Source of the DNA: Nocardia sp. NBC_01327
Lineage (GTDB): Bacteria; Actinomycetota; Actinomycetes; Mycobacteriales; Mycobacteriaceae
NCBI RefSeq assembly: GCF_035958815.1
Contig: NZ_CP108383.1
Span: forward strand, 5,518,001-5,582,000
Direction: 5' to 3'
DNA: 64,000 bases
Within the stretch, counting starts at the first letter, position 1; every line of letters starts with the position of its first letter. Below are positions 7,696 through 15,741 of this stretch, piece by piece. Below the pieces are notes generated by a model. That model made no database searches, was not told the origin of the DNA, and was given only the letters and a program-made list of their open reading frames with translations. The translations under genes and the position numbers were made by a program.

Positions 7696-9276
7696 ATGAC
7701 AGACCTCTCCGCGCGGCCGCCCGCCGTGCCACCACATTCCACCGGCCCCGGCATTGCACGCACACCTGCCACCACTGCCGACCCGCACATCACGCCGGCG
7801 CCGCCGCACTCCGCAGCGCAGCCCTCCTCTCCACCTCAGCCCGCAGTACCGCCACCCGCACCAGCAGTGCTGCCGTCCACATCACCGCCACCGGCCACCT
7901 CCGCAGCGCCCGCCGACCGATCGACCACACGCGCCCTGCTGGTGGCATGCGGTGCGGCCTTTGTTGCCTTCCTTGACCTTTCGGTCGTCAATATCGCCTT
8001 CCCCGCCATCGGCCGCGACTACCCGCACACCTCACCGGCCACCCTCACCTGGGTGGTCAGCGGATATGCGGTGGCCTTCGCCGCACTGCTCACCCCCGCC
8101 GGACGCCTGGCCGACTCGCTGGGGCGGCGGCGCGTATTCCTCGGCGCGCTGGGCGGATTCGCCCTGACCTCACTGCTGTGCGCACTCGCCCCGGGAGCGG
8201 ACTGGCTCATTACCGGGCGCTTCCTCCAGGGCGCGACCGCCGCCTTCCTCATTCCCGCCGGTCTGAGCCTGGTCCTGAGCCTCACGCCGCCCCAGCGCAT
8301 CGGTGTGGCCATGGCCGCGTGGACGGCGGCCGGGGGATTCGCCGCGACGGTCGGACCGGCAGTGGGCGGGGCGCTGGTCGAATGGTTCGGCTGGCGTTCG
8401 GTTTTCGTCATCAATGTGCCGATCGCGGTGGTACTCATCGCACTCGGACTCACCCTCACCGTCCGCGAGACCGGACACTCCGACGGACTGCCCGATCTTC
8501 TCGGCACCGCCGCCACCGGGCTCGGCATCGGCGGTGTGGTGGCCGCGGTGACGCAGGGGCAGCAGTGGGGCTGGGATTCCTGGCGCACGCTCGCCTGCGG
8601 CATCGGCGGACTGGCACTGCTGGCCCTGGCCCTGTGGCGCTCGCGCCGGCATCCGCGCCCGGCCATTGCCGTCACGCTGTGGCGCAGTCACCGGTATGCG
8701 CTGGTCAATGCCGTGGCATTCGTGTTCGGCGCGAGCATGTTCGCGTGGCTGCTGGCCGGACCGCTGTGGCTGGCGAATGTGTGGCACTACTCGGTGCTGC
8801 AGTCCGCGGGCCTGATGACCATCGGGGCCGTCGCGTCCATGGTGACCGCTATCCCCGCCGGACGCGCCCCCGAGAACGTGCAGCGCTGGCTGGGAGTTCT
8901 GGGTGCGCTCATGTTCGCCGCGTCCACCCTCTATATGAGCACCGATGTCTGGAACGCCACGCCCGCGCTCTGGGAAGCGTGGCTGCCCGCGGGCATTCTC
9001 GGCGGCGGCGGCATCGGCATGGTCATCACGGTGCTGGGCACCGCGGCCGCGAGATCGCTGCCGCCGCAGCGCTTCGCCGCGGGCGTCGGCATGAACCTGA
9101 CCGCCCGGCAGTCCGGCGGCGCGCTCGGTGTCGGAGTGCTGGCCGCCGTATTCGCCGCACACCCCGGCACTCCGCTCACCGCGTTCCACACCCTGTTCGC
9201 CGTGTGCGCCGTCATCGCGGCAGTCGCGGCCGTTCTCGCCGCCCTGCCCGCCCGTGCCGAGGAGGCAACCCCATGA
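7696..9276 (+). CDS. MFS transporter, DHA2 (EmrB/QacA) 14-TM type
   Basis: 526 residues; ATG 7696 removes an upstream stretch that would overlap the operator. Residues 1-75 are an unusual Pro/Ala/Thr/Ser-rich cytoplasmic extension. The transporter core begins at TRALLVACGAAFVAFLDLSVVNIAFPAIG, has the motif-A-like GRLADSLGRRRVF between TM2 and TM3, and about 14 hydrophobic segments, as in proton-driven multidrug exporters. The stop overlaps the next start (ATGA), so the SGNH hydrolase is co-translated. Likely repressed by the divergent TetR protein. Confidence 0.92.
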   Translation: MTDLSARPPAVPPHSTGPGIARTPATTADPHITPAPPHSAAQPSSPPQPAVPPPAPAVLPSTSPPPATSAAPADRSTTRALLVACGAAFVAFLDLSVVNIAFPAIGRDYPHTSPATLTWVVSGYAVAFAALLTPAGRLADSLGRRRVFLGALGGFALTSLLCALAPGADWLITGRFLQGATAAFLIPAGLSLVLSLTPPQRIGVAMAAWTAAGGFAATVGPAVGGALVEWFGWRSVFVINVPIAVVLIALGLTLTVRETGHSDGLPDLLGTAATGLGIGGVVAAVTQGQQWGWDSWRTLACGIGGLALLALALWRSRRHPRPAIAVTLWRSHRYALVNAVAFVFGASMFAWLLAGPLWLANVWHYSVLQSAGLMTIGAVASMVTAIPAGRAPENVQRWLGVLGALMFAASTLYMSTDVWNATPALWEAWLPAGILGGGGIGMVITVLGTAAARSLPPQRFAAGVGMNLTARQSGGALGVGVLAAVFAAHPGTPLTAFHTLFAVCAVIAAVAAVLAALPARAEEATP

Positions 9277-9971
9277 CCAGTTACGACCTGCGCACCCGCA
9301 AGGACGACCCGGCCGTCTTCGAGGACCCGATGCTGCTGTCCGACACCGCGGCCCGCGATCTGCTGCGCCCGGCGCCATGGCGGCGCTTCGCCGTGATCGG
9401 CGATTCCATCGCCGCCGGCACCGGCGATCCCGCCCCCGGATTCGCCATGCTGCCCTGGGCCGATCGCCTGGCCGGCTGGCTGCGCGCGGCCCATCCGGAA
9501 GCCCGCTACCTCAATACCGGCCGCATGGGCGCGACCCTCGGCGAGATCCGCGCCGAACAGCTTGCCACCCTGCACGAATTCCACCCGGATCTGGTGTTCG
9601 TCAATGGCGGCGGCAATGACCTCATGCGCCGCGAGGCCGATCTCGGTGCCGTAGAACAGGATCTGGACCAGCTGTGCGCCGAGGCGACCGCCACCGGCGC
9701 GCGCCTGGCCCTGTTCACCCTCGCCGATGCCTTCACCGGTCCCTTACAACCGCTGCGCCCGCGCTTCGCCGCCTTCGCCGAGGCGGTGCGCCGGGTCGCG
9801 GCCCGCCACGACGCCATTCTCGTCGAGTTCTGGGGGCATCCCGCCCGCCTGCGCCCGGACTGGCTCAGCGCCGACCGCATTCACCTGACCATGGCCGGTC
9901 AGGCCATCGTCGCCGCCGAGCTCGCGAAATCGCTGGCCCGCCACGCGGACTCGGGGCCGGGCAGCGGGTAG
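9273..9971 (+). CDS. SGNH/GDSL hydrolase
   Basis: 232 residues, ATG overlapping the exporter stop and preceded by GGAGG. Block I is FAVIGDSIAAG (catalytic Ser), block III GGGNDLM, and block V DRIHLTMAGQ with the catalytic His. No signal peptide, so it should be cytoplasmic, close to the N-terminally related cytosolic actinobacterial GDSL esterases. Coupling to a drug exporter suggests it may deacylate or otherwise process the exported compound; that is inference. Confidence 0.88.
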   Translation: MTSYDLRTRKDDPAVFEDPMLLSDTAARDLLRPAPWRRFAVIGDSIAAGTGDPAPGFAMLPWADRLAGWLRAAHPEARYLNTGRMGATLGEIRAEQLATLHEFHPDLVFVNGGGNDLMRREADLGAVEQDLDQLCAEATATGARLALFTLADAFTGPLQPLRPRFAAFAEAVRRVAARHDAILVEFWGHPARLRPDWLSADRIHLTMAGQAIVAAELAKSLARHADSGPGSG

Positions 9972-9993
9972 GCCCCGGCCCCTGAATACAGAA

Positions 9994-10025
9994 CCGCACA
10001 GGGTGCAATGAGGCACCCTGTGCGG
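9994..10025. terminator. strong hairpin terminator between convergent genes
   Basis: A perfect 13-bp stem (CCGCACAGGGTGC / GCACCCTGTGCGG) with a 6-nt loop sits between the SGNH hydrolase (+) and the membrane protein gene (-), so it can serve both directions. Confidence 0.85.
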
Positions 10026-10045
10026 CAATGGTTTCGCAGAATTGC

Positions 10046-10396
10046 TCAGTGCCAGAGCGTGGCGATGAAGACATTCAGAATCGCCAGGCCACCGGCCGCA
10101 TGCGTCATCCACGGCAGCGCCCGGCCGCGTTTGGCATCGGCGCGGCCCACTTCGGCGAAGCCCGCGACGAGCACCGCCACCACCAGCTTGGTGATGACCT
10201 TCGGCATATTCAGGTCCTTGTCGAGCGAGTGAATCGACTCGGCCATGCCGACCAGAATGATGCCGGTGACGAGCTGCGCACGCGCGCCCCACACCATCAG
10301 TTCCGAGACGCGCGGCTGGGCGGCGATATATCCGCCGACCACCGCCGCCATACCCAGCAGATGCGATACGACGACCAGGTTGTAGACGAAGTCCAT
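10046..10396 (-). CDS. small integral membrane protein
   Basis: 116 residues with four hydrophobic segments, beginning MDFVYNLVVVSHLLGMAAVVGG and ending in AILNVFIATLWH. ATG 10396 places the first membrane helix near the N-terminus; a GTG/ATG start 33 nt further up is possible. A conserved-looking actinobacterial membrane protein whose function I do not know. It ends at the shared terminator with the SGNH gene. Confidence 0.75.
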   Translation of the reverse strand: MDFVYNLVVVSHLLGMAAVVGGYIAAQPRVSELMVWGARAQLVTGIILVGMAESIHSLDKDLNMPKVITKLVVAVLVAGFAEVGRADAKRGRALPWMTHAAGGLAILNVFIATLWH

Positions 10397-10600
10397 GACT
10401 GCACACCGTAGTTGATCGGCACTCGTCAACGACAGTCGGTAGTACCGGAAAAGGCTGCTGATGGGCGGTGGGAATGTGTCTCATGACCTACCCGCGAGGG
10501 AGTTTCACGCCCCCGCGGGCCGGGTAGTCCACCTCCAGTGACTCTCTGTGTCGCAAGGGAGAGTCTCCCGTTGCGGGCAGTAACCGGGTAGGAGAAGCAG

Positions 10601-11590
10601 GTGGCGGTTGTACTCGTGCTGCGGGCGCGCGGACTGGGTGATCTTCTCACCGCGGTCCCCGCGCTGCGCGCACTCCGCCGGGCCCGGCCCGGGGACCATA
10701 TCGCGCTCGCCGCACCGCACCGGCTCAAACCCATTGTGGACCTCATCGCCTCCGTCGACGAGATGGTGCCGACCACCGATCCGGCCGCGATCCGCTGGGA
10801 CGGTGAGCCGCCCGCGCTCGTGGTCAATCTGCACAGCGCCACCGCCGAGAGCATTGTGGAACTCAATCGCACACGGCCCGAACAGATTCTGACCTATCGC
10901 AATCCCGCCTTCCCCGATCTGGACGGACCGGACTGGCCCGCCGACATGCACGATGTGGACCGCTGGTGCTATCTGCTGGAAACCGCGGGCATCAGCGCCG
11001 ACCGCCGCAATCTGGGCCTGGTGCCGCCGGTCGCGAGCACCAGTCATCGCGACTGCGTGGTCGTGCACATCGGCGCGGGCGCGCCCGCACGCCGCTGGCC
11101 ACCGGATCGGTTCGCGGCCGTGGTGCGGCATCTGCTGGTGCAGGGTCGCGATGTCGTCCTCACCGGGGACGAGACCGAACGCGAGATCGCCCTCGGCGTC
11201 GCGGCCCGCGCCGGATTGGCCCCGGCCCGGGTGCTCGCGGGTCAGCAGAACCTCATCGAATTGGCCGCCACCGTCGCCGAGGCCGCCCTCGTGGTGTGCG
11301 GGGACACCGGAGTCGCCCATCTCGCAACGGCTTTCGGCACCCGCACGGTGCTGCTGTTCGGTCCCACGCCGCCCAGCCGCAGCGGTCCGCCGCCGCACCT
11401 ATTGGGTCGCCATGCCGTGCTGTGGGCCGGGCAGACCGGCGATCCGCAGGGTGACACGCCGGACCCGGGACTGCTGAAGATCGGCGTGCCCGAGGTCGTC
11501 AATGCCATCGACAAGCAGTTGCGCAAACGCCCTTGGCCCGGCACCGGAATGGATCGCCGTGGGCAGCAGGCCTATCGGCGCGTGGGCTGA
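10601..11590 (+). CDS. glycosyltransferase family 9 (heptosyltransferase-like)
   Basis: 329 residues from GTG 10601, preceded by GGAGAAG. The N-terminus VLVLRARGLGDLLTAVPALRALR is the GT9 donor-domain start, and the C-terminal half has VVHIGAGAPARRWPP and VCGDTGVAHLATAFGTRTVLLFGPT, the conserved nucleotide-sugar region of ADP-heptose:LPS heptosyltransferases. Actinomycetes lack LPS, so the acceptor is probably another cell-envelope glycan or a small molecule. It appears monocistronic, with 170 bp upstream. Confidence 0.9.
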   Translation: MAVVLVLRARGLGDLLTAVPALRALRRARPGDHIALAAPHRLKPIVDLIASVDEMVPTTDPAAIRWDGEPPALVVNLHSATAESIVELNRTRPEQILTYRNPAFPDLDGPDWPADMHDVDRWCYLLETAGISADRRNLGLVPPVASTSHRDCVVVHIGAGAPARRWPPDRFAAVVRHLLVQGRDVVLTGDETEREIALGVAARAGLAPARVLAGQQNLIELAATVAEAALVVCGDTGVAHLATAFGTRTVLLFGPTPPSRSGPPPHLLGRHAVLWAGQTGDPQGDTPDPGLLKIGVPEVVNAIDKQLRKRPWPGTGMDRRGQQAYRRVG

Positions 11591-11601
11591 GCCGCTCCGC
11601 C

Positions 11602-11928
11602 TCAGGTCTCCGCGATATCGGCGCGCGCACTCGACAGCGCCGCCGAATACGCCGCGATCGCACTCGGCCAGAACTGCTCGAGATAGTCCCGCGCATCGGC
11701 CAGACCGCGCGGGTCCAGACAGTACAGTCGCCGATTGCCTTCGGGCTGGACCATCACCAAGCGGGCCTCACGCAGCACCTTCAGATGCTGCGAGGCCGCT
11801 GAGCTGGTGACGCCCACGGCGGCGGCCAGCTCACCGACCGAGCGCGGACCCTGCGGCAGGGCTTCGAAGATGGCCCGCCGAGTGGGATCGGCAAGCGCGC
11901 TCAATACCGCGACTCCATTAGCGACCAC
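11602..11928 (-). CDS. ArsR-family winged-helix regulator
   Basis: 108 residues with a full ArsR fold: LSALADPTRRAIFEALPQGPRSVGELAAAVGVTSSAASQHLKVLREARLV, then a wing (QPEGNRRLYCLDP). It lacks the usual cysteine metal motif in the recognition helix, so it may respond to something other than arsenic or cadmium. It converges with the GT9 gene. No obvious partner gene; the M23 peptidase gene is divergent 183 bp away. Confidence 0.88.
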   Translation of the reverse strand: MVANGVAVLSALADPTRRAIFEALPQGPRSVGELAAAVGVTSSAASQHLKVLREARLVMVQPEGNRRLYCLDPRGLADARDYLEQFWPSAIAAYSAALSSARADIAET

Positions 11929-12014
11929 TTAAACAGGGTGTCCAACGCCGATGATCATGTCAATACACGCCGATCGGGTCATCGCCGAGGTCATACCGAA
12001 ATTACCCGCGTGTC

Positions 12015-12030
12015 GTTACCTGGCCGTAAC
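12015..12030. promoter_or_regulatory. GTTAC/GTAAC inverted repeat upstream of M23 peptidase
   Basis: GTTACCTGGCCGTAAC sits about 80 bp before the peptidase start. GTAAC-type half-sites are a feature of MtrA-controlled cell-wall peptidase promoters in actinobacteria, so this could be such a site. The orientation here is inverted rather than the usual direct repeat, so the assignment is weak. Confidence 0.35.
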
Positions 12031-12110
12031 CTGCCAACTGGGCTTTTGGGTCGATGTGACGGCGATTACACGGTTTCTCGACTGGTTATAACCTCCCGTA
12101 CGTTCAGTCC

Positions 12111-12791
12111 ATGCCCGTAACCGTTCCGTTATCCAGAAGCCGTCAGGCCCGCCGGTACCGCGCGGCGGCTACCCGTGCAGTAGCCGTGACCGCGGTCGTC
12201 GGCGCCTCGATGAGCGCGCTCGCCGCCGCCGACCCGCATGCCGATGCGAATACCGATACGGTCGCCGTGCATGTCGCCGCGACCCCTACCGCGCAGTTCA
12301 CCGCCTTCACCCCGCGCGAAGCGCAGATGCCGCAGTCCGTGCCGCCGGAGGTTGTCGACTTCCTGAAGAACCTGGGCATCGAACAGGCGCGCCCGAAAAC
12401 CGTTCGCCCCGTGGGCGGTCCGCTGACCTCCGGCTTCGGTGTCCGCTGGGGCGCCATGCACGCCGGCATCGATTTCGGCGACGGCTTCGGCACCCCGATT
12501 CGCGCGGTCACCGACGGCACCGTCATCGAGGCCGGTCCGGCCTCGGGCTTCGGGCTGTGGGTGCGCGTGCAGCAGGACGACGGCACCATCGGCGTCTACG
12601 GCCATATGCAGGACATCCTGGTGCAGCCGGGCCAGCAGGTGCACGCCGGCGACGAGATCGCCACCGTGGGCAATCGCGGCTACTCCACCGGACCGCACCT
12701 GCACTACGAGGTGCACACCGCCCCGGGTTCGGCCATCGACCCGCTGCCCTGGCTCGCCGGGCGCGGCATGGATGTCGGCCAGGCCGACTGA
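12111..12791 (+). CDS. secreted M23 (LytM) family peptidoglycan endopeptidase
   Basis: 226 residues. A basic N-terminus and hydrophobic Ala-rich stretch ending near ALAAADPHA form a signal peptide. After a linker, the LytM domain (about 100-220) shows the zinc ligands: His and Asp of HAGIDFGD, and the HLHYEV motif near residue 200, plus GNRGYSTGPHLH. These enzymes cut peptide cross-links. The long 5' region (182 bp) suggests regulated expression. Confidence 0.9.
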   Translation: MPVTVPLSRSRQARRYRAAATRAVAVTAVVGASMSALAAADPHADANTDTVAVHVAATPTAQFTAFTPREAQMPQSVPPEVVDFLKNLGIEQARPKTVRPVGGPLTSGFGVRWGAMHAGIDFGDGFGTPIRAVTDGTVIEAGPASGFGLWVRVQQDDGTIGVYGHMQDILVQPGQQVHAGDEIATVGNRGYSTGPHLHYEVHTAPGSAIDPLPWLAGRGMDVGQAD

Positions 12792-12955
12792 CACACCGCC
12801 ACGCCGACCGACACACCGAAGGCCAGGCGCCGCAACGGCAATCGATGAGGGGTTGCCGCTGCGGCCGTCTGCCACTGCTCTAGTACCCGGGTACTAGGTG
12901 TGAACCACACCTTCGGGGGACGTGGCCGCCGCAATCACGACCATAACGTCGGGAT

Positions 12956-13999
12956 ATGACCACCGCTGCCCTCGCTCCCGCCCTTCGACGGCTGCATCGC
13001 CCCCTGCTCGTCACCTCCGCCGTCATGATCACCCTCGCCGTATTCTCGTTGTGCGCCATGCTCTTCGACGATCGCATGCTGCTGCACGAATCGGTCTGGC
13101 TCAAACCGCTCAAGTTCGCCGTCGCCTTCACCCTCTACACCGGCACGCTCGCCTGGCTGCTGTCCTTCCCGCACCGGGGGCAGCGGCTGACGTGGTGGAT
13201 GGGCACGCTGTTCGCCGTCACCGCCTTCGTGGATGTCGGATTCATCGCACTACAAGCCGCGCGCGGCACCTTCAGTCACTTCAATACGCAGTCCGATCAG
13301 GTCAACAGCATCGGGCAGATGGTCTTCGCCTCCGGCGTCCCGGGCCTGTTCGTCGCGAATCTGGTCATCGCACTGACCCTTTCGTGGCAGCACATCACCG
13401 ATCGGCCCACCACCCGGGCCATTCACGCCGGTCTCGCAATCGCCGTGGTCGGTATGGGCCTGGGCTACCTCATGGGTTTCACCGGTAAGCAGGAGACCAC
13501 CGACGCCTACGGCCATCCGGTGGAGCTGGCCGCCGGGCATACCGTCGAGCACGGGCAGCCGCTGGTCCGCGACGGGGTCGGCGGTATTCCGGTCACGCAC
13601 TGGAGCACCGTCGGCGGCGATCTGCGCATCCCGCACTTCGTCGGACTGCACGGCATCCAGATCCTGATCGTGGCGGCCTTCGTGCTGGCCCGCCTCGCAC
13701 CCCGGGTGCCGTGGCTGCGCGCCGAACGCGCACGCGCCGACCTGATCTGGGTCCTGGCTCTCGGCTATGCCGGACTGCTCGGGGTGCTGCTGTGGCAGGC
13801 ATTGCGCGCCCAGCCGCTCACGCACCCCGATGCCGCCACCCTCACCGGATTCGGCGCGGTCGCCGCGGTGGTGGCGGCGGGCACCGGCCTGGTCTACGCG
13901 CTACACCGCCGTGACGGTTCCGCAGGCGAGCTGCGCACCGCACAACCGCCTAACGCAACCGCTCGGCATCGCGTGTCAACTTCACCAATATCGCAGTGA
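12956..13999 (+). CDS. multi-spanning membrane protein of unknown function
   Basis: 347 residues with about eight or nine hydrophobic segments, starting LLVTSAVMITLAVFSLCAML. A conserved-looking internal loop (ETTDAYGHPVEL ... VTHWSTVGGDLRIPHFVGLHGIQ) contains several His residues, reminiscent of redox-active or haem membrane proteins, but I do not recognise the family. The C-terminal tail overlaps the convergent zinc-finger gene by 50 bp. Confidence 0.78.
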   Translation: MTTAALAPALRRLHRPLLVTSAVMITLAVFSLCAMLFDDRMLLHESVWLKPLKFAVAFTLYTGTLAWLLSFPHRGQRLTWWMGTLFAVTAFVDVGFIALQAARGTFSHFNTQSDQVNSIGQMVFASGVPGLFVANLVIALTLSWQHITDRPTTRAIHAGLAIAVVGMGLGYLMGFTGKQETTDAYGHPVELAAGHTVEHGQPLVRDGVGGIPVTHWSTVGGDLRIPHFVGLHGIQILIVAAFVLARLAPRVPWLRAERARADLIWVLALGYAGLLGVLLWQALRAQPLTHPDAATLTGFGAVAAVVAAGTGLVYALHRRDGSAGELRTAQPPNATARHRVSTSPISQ

Positions 14000-14288
14000 G
14001 ATCGGACAGTTCGATGGAATCGGCGCCCTCGGCGACGGCGGTGGCGACATCCTCGGCCGCACACCGGGCCGCGAACCAGCGATCGGACAGGTCCGCGACC
14101 TCCTGGACCGTCAGGACCACCGAATCCTCCGGAATACCGGTGCCCTTCACACTGTTTCGATGCTCGTAGGCCCGCTGCCGGCAGGACTGGCGGCAGTAGC
14201 GCCGACGGCGCCCGACCTCGGAATCGGCGATCTCTCTGCCACACCATTGGCAGGGCGGCGTCAGGCGGCGCGACATGACCGGAGACAT
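13950..14288 (-). CDS. small zinc-finger-like protein next to rbpA
   Basis: 112 residues; ATG 14276 is an equally good start. The N-terminus carries a CxxC...CxxxC set (PCQWCGREI ... RRYCRQSCRQRAYEHR) that should bind one zinc, followed by an acidic helical C-terminus. The longer frame back to 14462 overlaps the rbpA promoter and is unlikely. Divergent from rbpA. Function unknown; it could bind nucleic acid. Confidence 0.7.
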   Translation of the reverse strand: MSPVMSRRLTPPCQWCGREIADSEVGRRRRYCRQSCRQRAYEHRNSVKGTGIPEDSVVLTVQEVADLSDRWFAARCAAEDVATAVAEGADSIELSDLTAILVKLTRDAERLR

Positions 14289-14374
14289 TAACCGTTGCGG
14301 GCGCTGACCGGGCGCTTGGCACGCCGGAGCAAAGTCATACGGCCGAACGAGTAGAATGGCTGGGTTCTCCCCAC

Positions 14375-14403
14375 GGGAACGGAAGCCTGCGCTTCTACGT
14401 TCA
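14375..14403 (+). promoter_or_regulatory. SigH/SigR-type promoter of rbpA
   Basis: GGGAAC (14375-14380), then 18 bp, then GTT (14399-14401) matches the disulphide-stress sigma consensus GGAAT/C-N18-GTT. In Streptomyces coelicolor rbpA is a SigR target, so the match is biologically expected. The distance to the ATG is 64 bp. Confidence 0.72.
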
Positions 14404-14414
14404 CTACGTAGAAG
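14392..14414. promoter_or_regulatory. perfect inverted repeat over the rbpA -10 region
   Basis: CTTCTACGT (14392-14400) and ACGTAGAAG (14406-14414) are exact reverse complements around TCACT. They overlap the proposed -10 and transcription start, so this may be an operator or a 5'-UTR hairpin. Confidence 0.6.
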
Positions 14415-14464
14415 GGTTGAACTGAAGTCAAGACGTTGCCGATAGGCGAGAAGGGACCGCACTC

Positions 14465-14800
14465 ATGGCAGATCGCGTACTCCGTGGCAGTCGGCTCGGA
14501 GCGGTGAGCTACGAGACCGACCGCGACCACGACCTGGCTCCCCGTCGGATGGCGAAGTACCGGACGGACAATGGCGAGGAATTCGATGTTCCCTTCGCCG
14601 ATGACGCCGAGATCCCCCCGACCTGGCTGTGCCGCAACGGCCAGGAGGGCATCCTGCTCGAGGGCACCACACAGGAGCCCAAGAAGGTGAAGCCGCCGCG
14701 TACGCACTGGGACATGCTGCTGGAGCGTCGCAGCAAGGAGGAGCTCGAGGAGCTTCTGCAGGAGCGGATGGATCTGATCAAGAGCCGTCGCCGGGCGTAA
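14465..14800 (+). CDS. rbpA: RNA polymerase-binding protein RbpA
   Basis: 111 residues with the characteristic start MADRVLRGSRLGAVSYETD and the R-x-x-Y-x-T-x-x-G region (AKYRTDNGEEFDVPF), a core with one visible Cys (TWLCRNG) and the C-terminal sigma-interaction helix ERRSKEELEELLQERMDLI. RbpA stabilises the open complex of housekeeping RNA polymerase and raises rifampicin tolerance. In M. tuberculosis (Rv2050) the next gene is ppm1 (Rv2051c); here an NRPS/exporter operon follows instead. Ends in a strong terminator. Confidence 0.97.
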   Translation: MADRVLRGSRLGAVSYETDRDHDLAPRRMAKYRTDNGEEFDVPFADDAEIPPTWLCRNGQEGILLEGTTQEPKKVKPPRTHWDMLLERRSKEELEELLQERMDLIKSRRRA

Positions 14801-14816
14801 TCGCGCCGGACATACA

Positions 14817-14858
14817 CGAAACGAGCCCCTTCCCGATCCGGGAGAGGGGCTCGTTTCG
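14817..14858. terminator. bidirectional terminator after rbpA
   Basis: ACGAGCCCCT and AGGGGCTCGT form a long stem, extended by GAA/TTC at the base, around a loop of about 14 nt. It separates rbpA from the convergent exporter operon. Confidence 0.9.
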
Positions 14859-14868
14859 TTGTGTTGCC

Positions 14869-15741
14869 CTAGTGGCTGGCGACCTTGCGGTAGCGCAGCA
14901 GCGACAGCGGCACCGCGACGGCGAGGATCGCGAGCGAGCACAGCACCGAATATTCGATGCAGTGGTCGGCGGGCCAGCCCGTGGCCGGGGTGAATCCGGG
15001 CGGGGAACCGTTGGCGAAGAGCTTGCGCCCGGCCGCCGACACGGCGGTGATGGGATTCCAGGCCGCGATGGTGCGCAGCGGCCCCGGCAGCGTCTCCCCG
15101 GAGATGAACGCCGACGATATGAAGGTCACCGGGAACAGCCAGATCAGACCCGCACTCTGGGCCACCTCGACACTCGGTGACAGCAGCCCGGTGAGCGCGC
15201 CGATCCAGGACATGGCGAAGGCGAACAGCAGGATCACCGCGAAAGCCGTGACGGCGTCGATGATTCCGCCGTTGATCCGCCACCCGACCGCGTACCCGCA
15301 GCCCACCATGACGGCCAGGGCGAGAACATTGACCATCAGATCCGACAGCGTGCGGCCCATGAGCACCGCCAGCCGCGACATGGGCAGGGTGCGCATGCGG
15401 TCGATAATGCCCTTGTGCAGATCGTTGGCCAGGCCGACGGTGGTGAAGGCCGCATTGAAAGCCACTGTCTGCGTGAAGATTCCGGCCAGCAGGAATTCGC
15501 GGTACTGCCCGCCGCCCAGGGACGCCCCGAAGATGTAGGCGAACAGGAAGACGAACATGAGCGGCTGGATGGCGGCGGTCACCAGCAGCGTCGGCACGCG
15601 CAGGATGGTCAGCAGATTGCGGTAGGCGACGATGGCGCTGTCCCGAATGGCCCTGGGCAGCAGCACGGGCGAGGCGCCGCCGGGTTCGCGCTGTCTGTCC
15701 GGCGCCGCCGCGGTCTCGGGGGCGGGAGCGGTGGTGGTCAC
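14869..15741 (-). CDS. ABC-2 type exporter permease (DrrB-like)
   Basis: 290 residues with six hydrophobic segments and the ABC-2 signature region (HKGIIDRMRTLPMSRLAVLMGR). The pattern matches daunorubicin-resistance DrrB permeases and the actinobacterial lipid/peptide exporters of that group. ATG 15741 overlaps the ATPase stop as ATGA. It is the last gene of the NRPS operon and most probably exports the NRPS product or confers self-resistance. Confidence 0.92.
   Translation of the reverse strand: MTTTAPAPETAAAPDRQREPGGASPVLLPRAIRDSAIVAYRNLLTILRVPTLLVTAAIQPLMFVFLFAYIFGASLGGGQYREFLLAGIFTQTVAFNAAFTTVGLANDLHKGIIDRMRTLPMSRLAVLMGRTLSDLMVNVLALAVMVGCGYAVGWRINGGIIDAVTAFAVILLFAFAMSWIGALTGLLSPSVEVAQSAGLIWLFPVTFISSAFISGETLPGPLRTIAAWNPITAVSAAGRKLFANGSPPGFTPATGWPADHCIEYSVLCSLAILAVAVPLSLLRYRKVASH

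Noticed and set aside
11929..12110. c-di-AMP (ydaO) riboswitch before the M23 peptidase
   Set aside because: The region is short and I cannot build the conserved ydaO pairing; the GTTAC/GTAAC repeat is the only clear feature.
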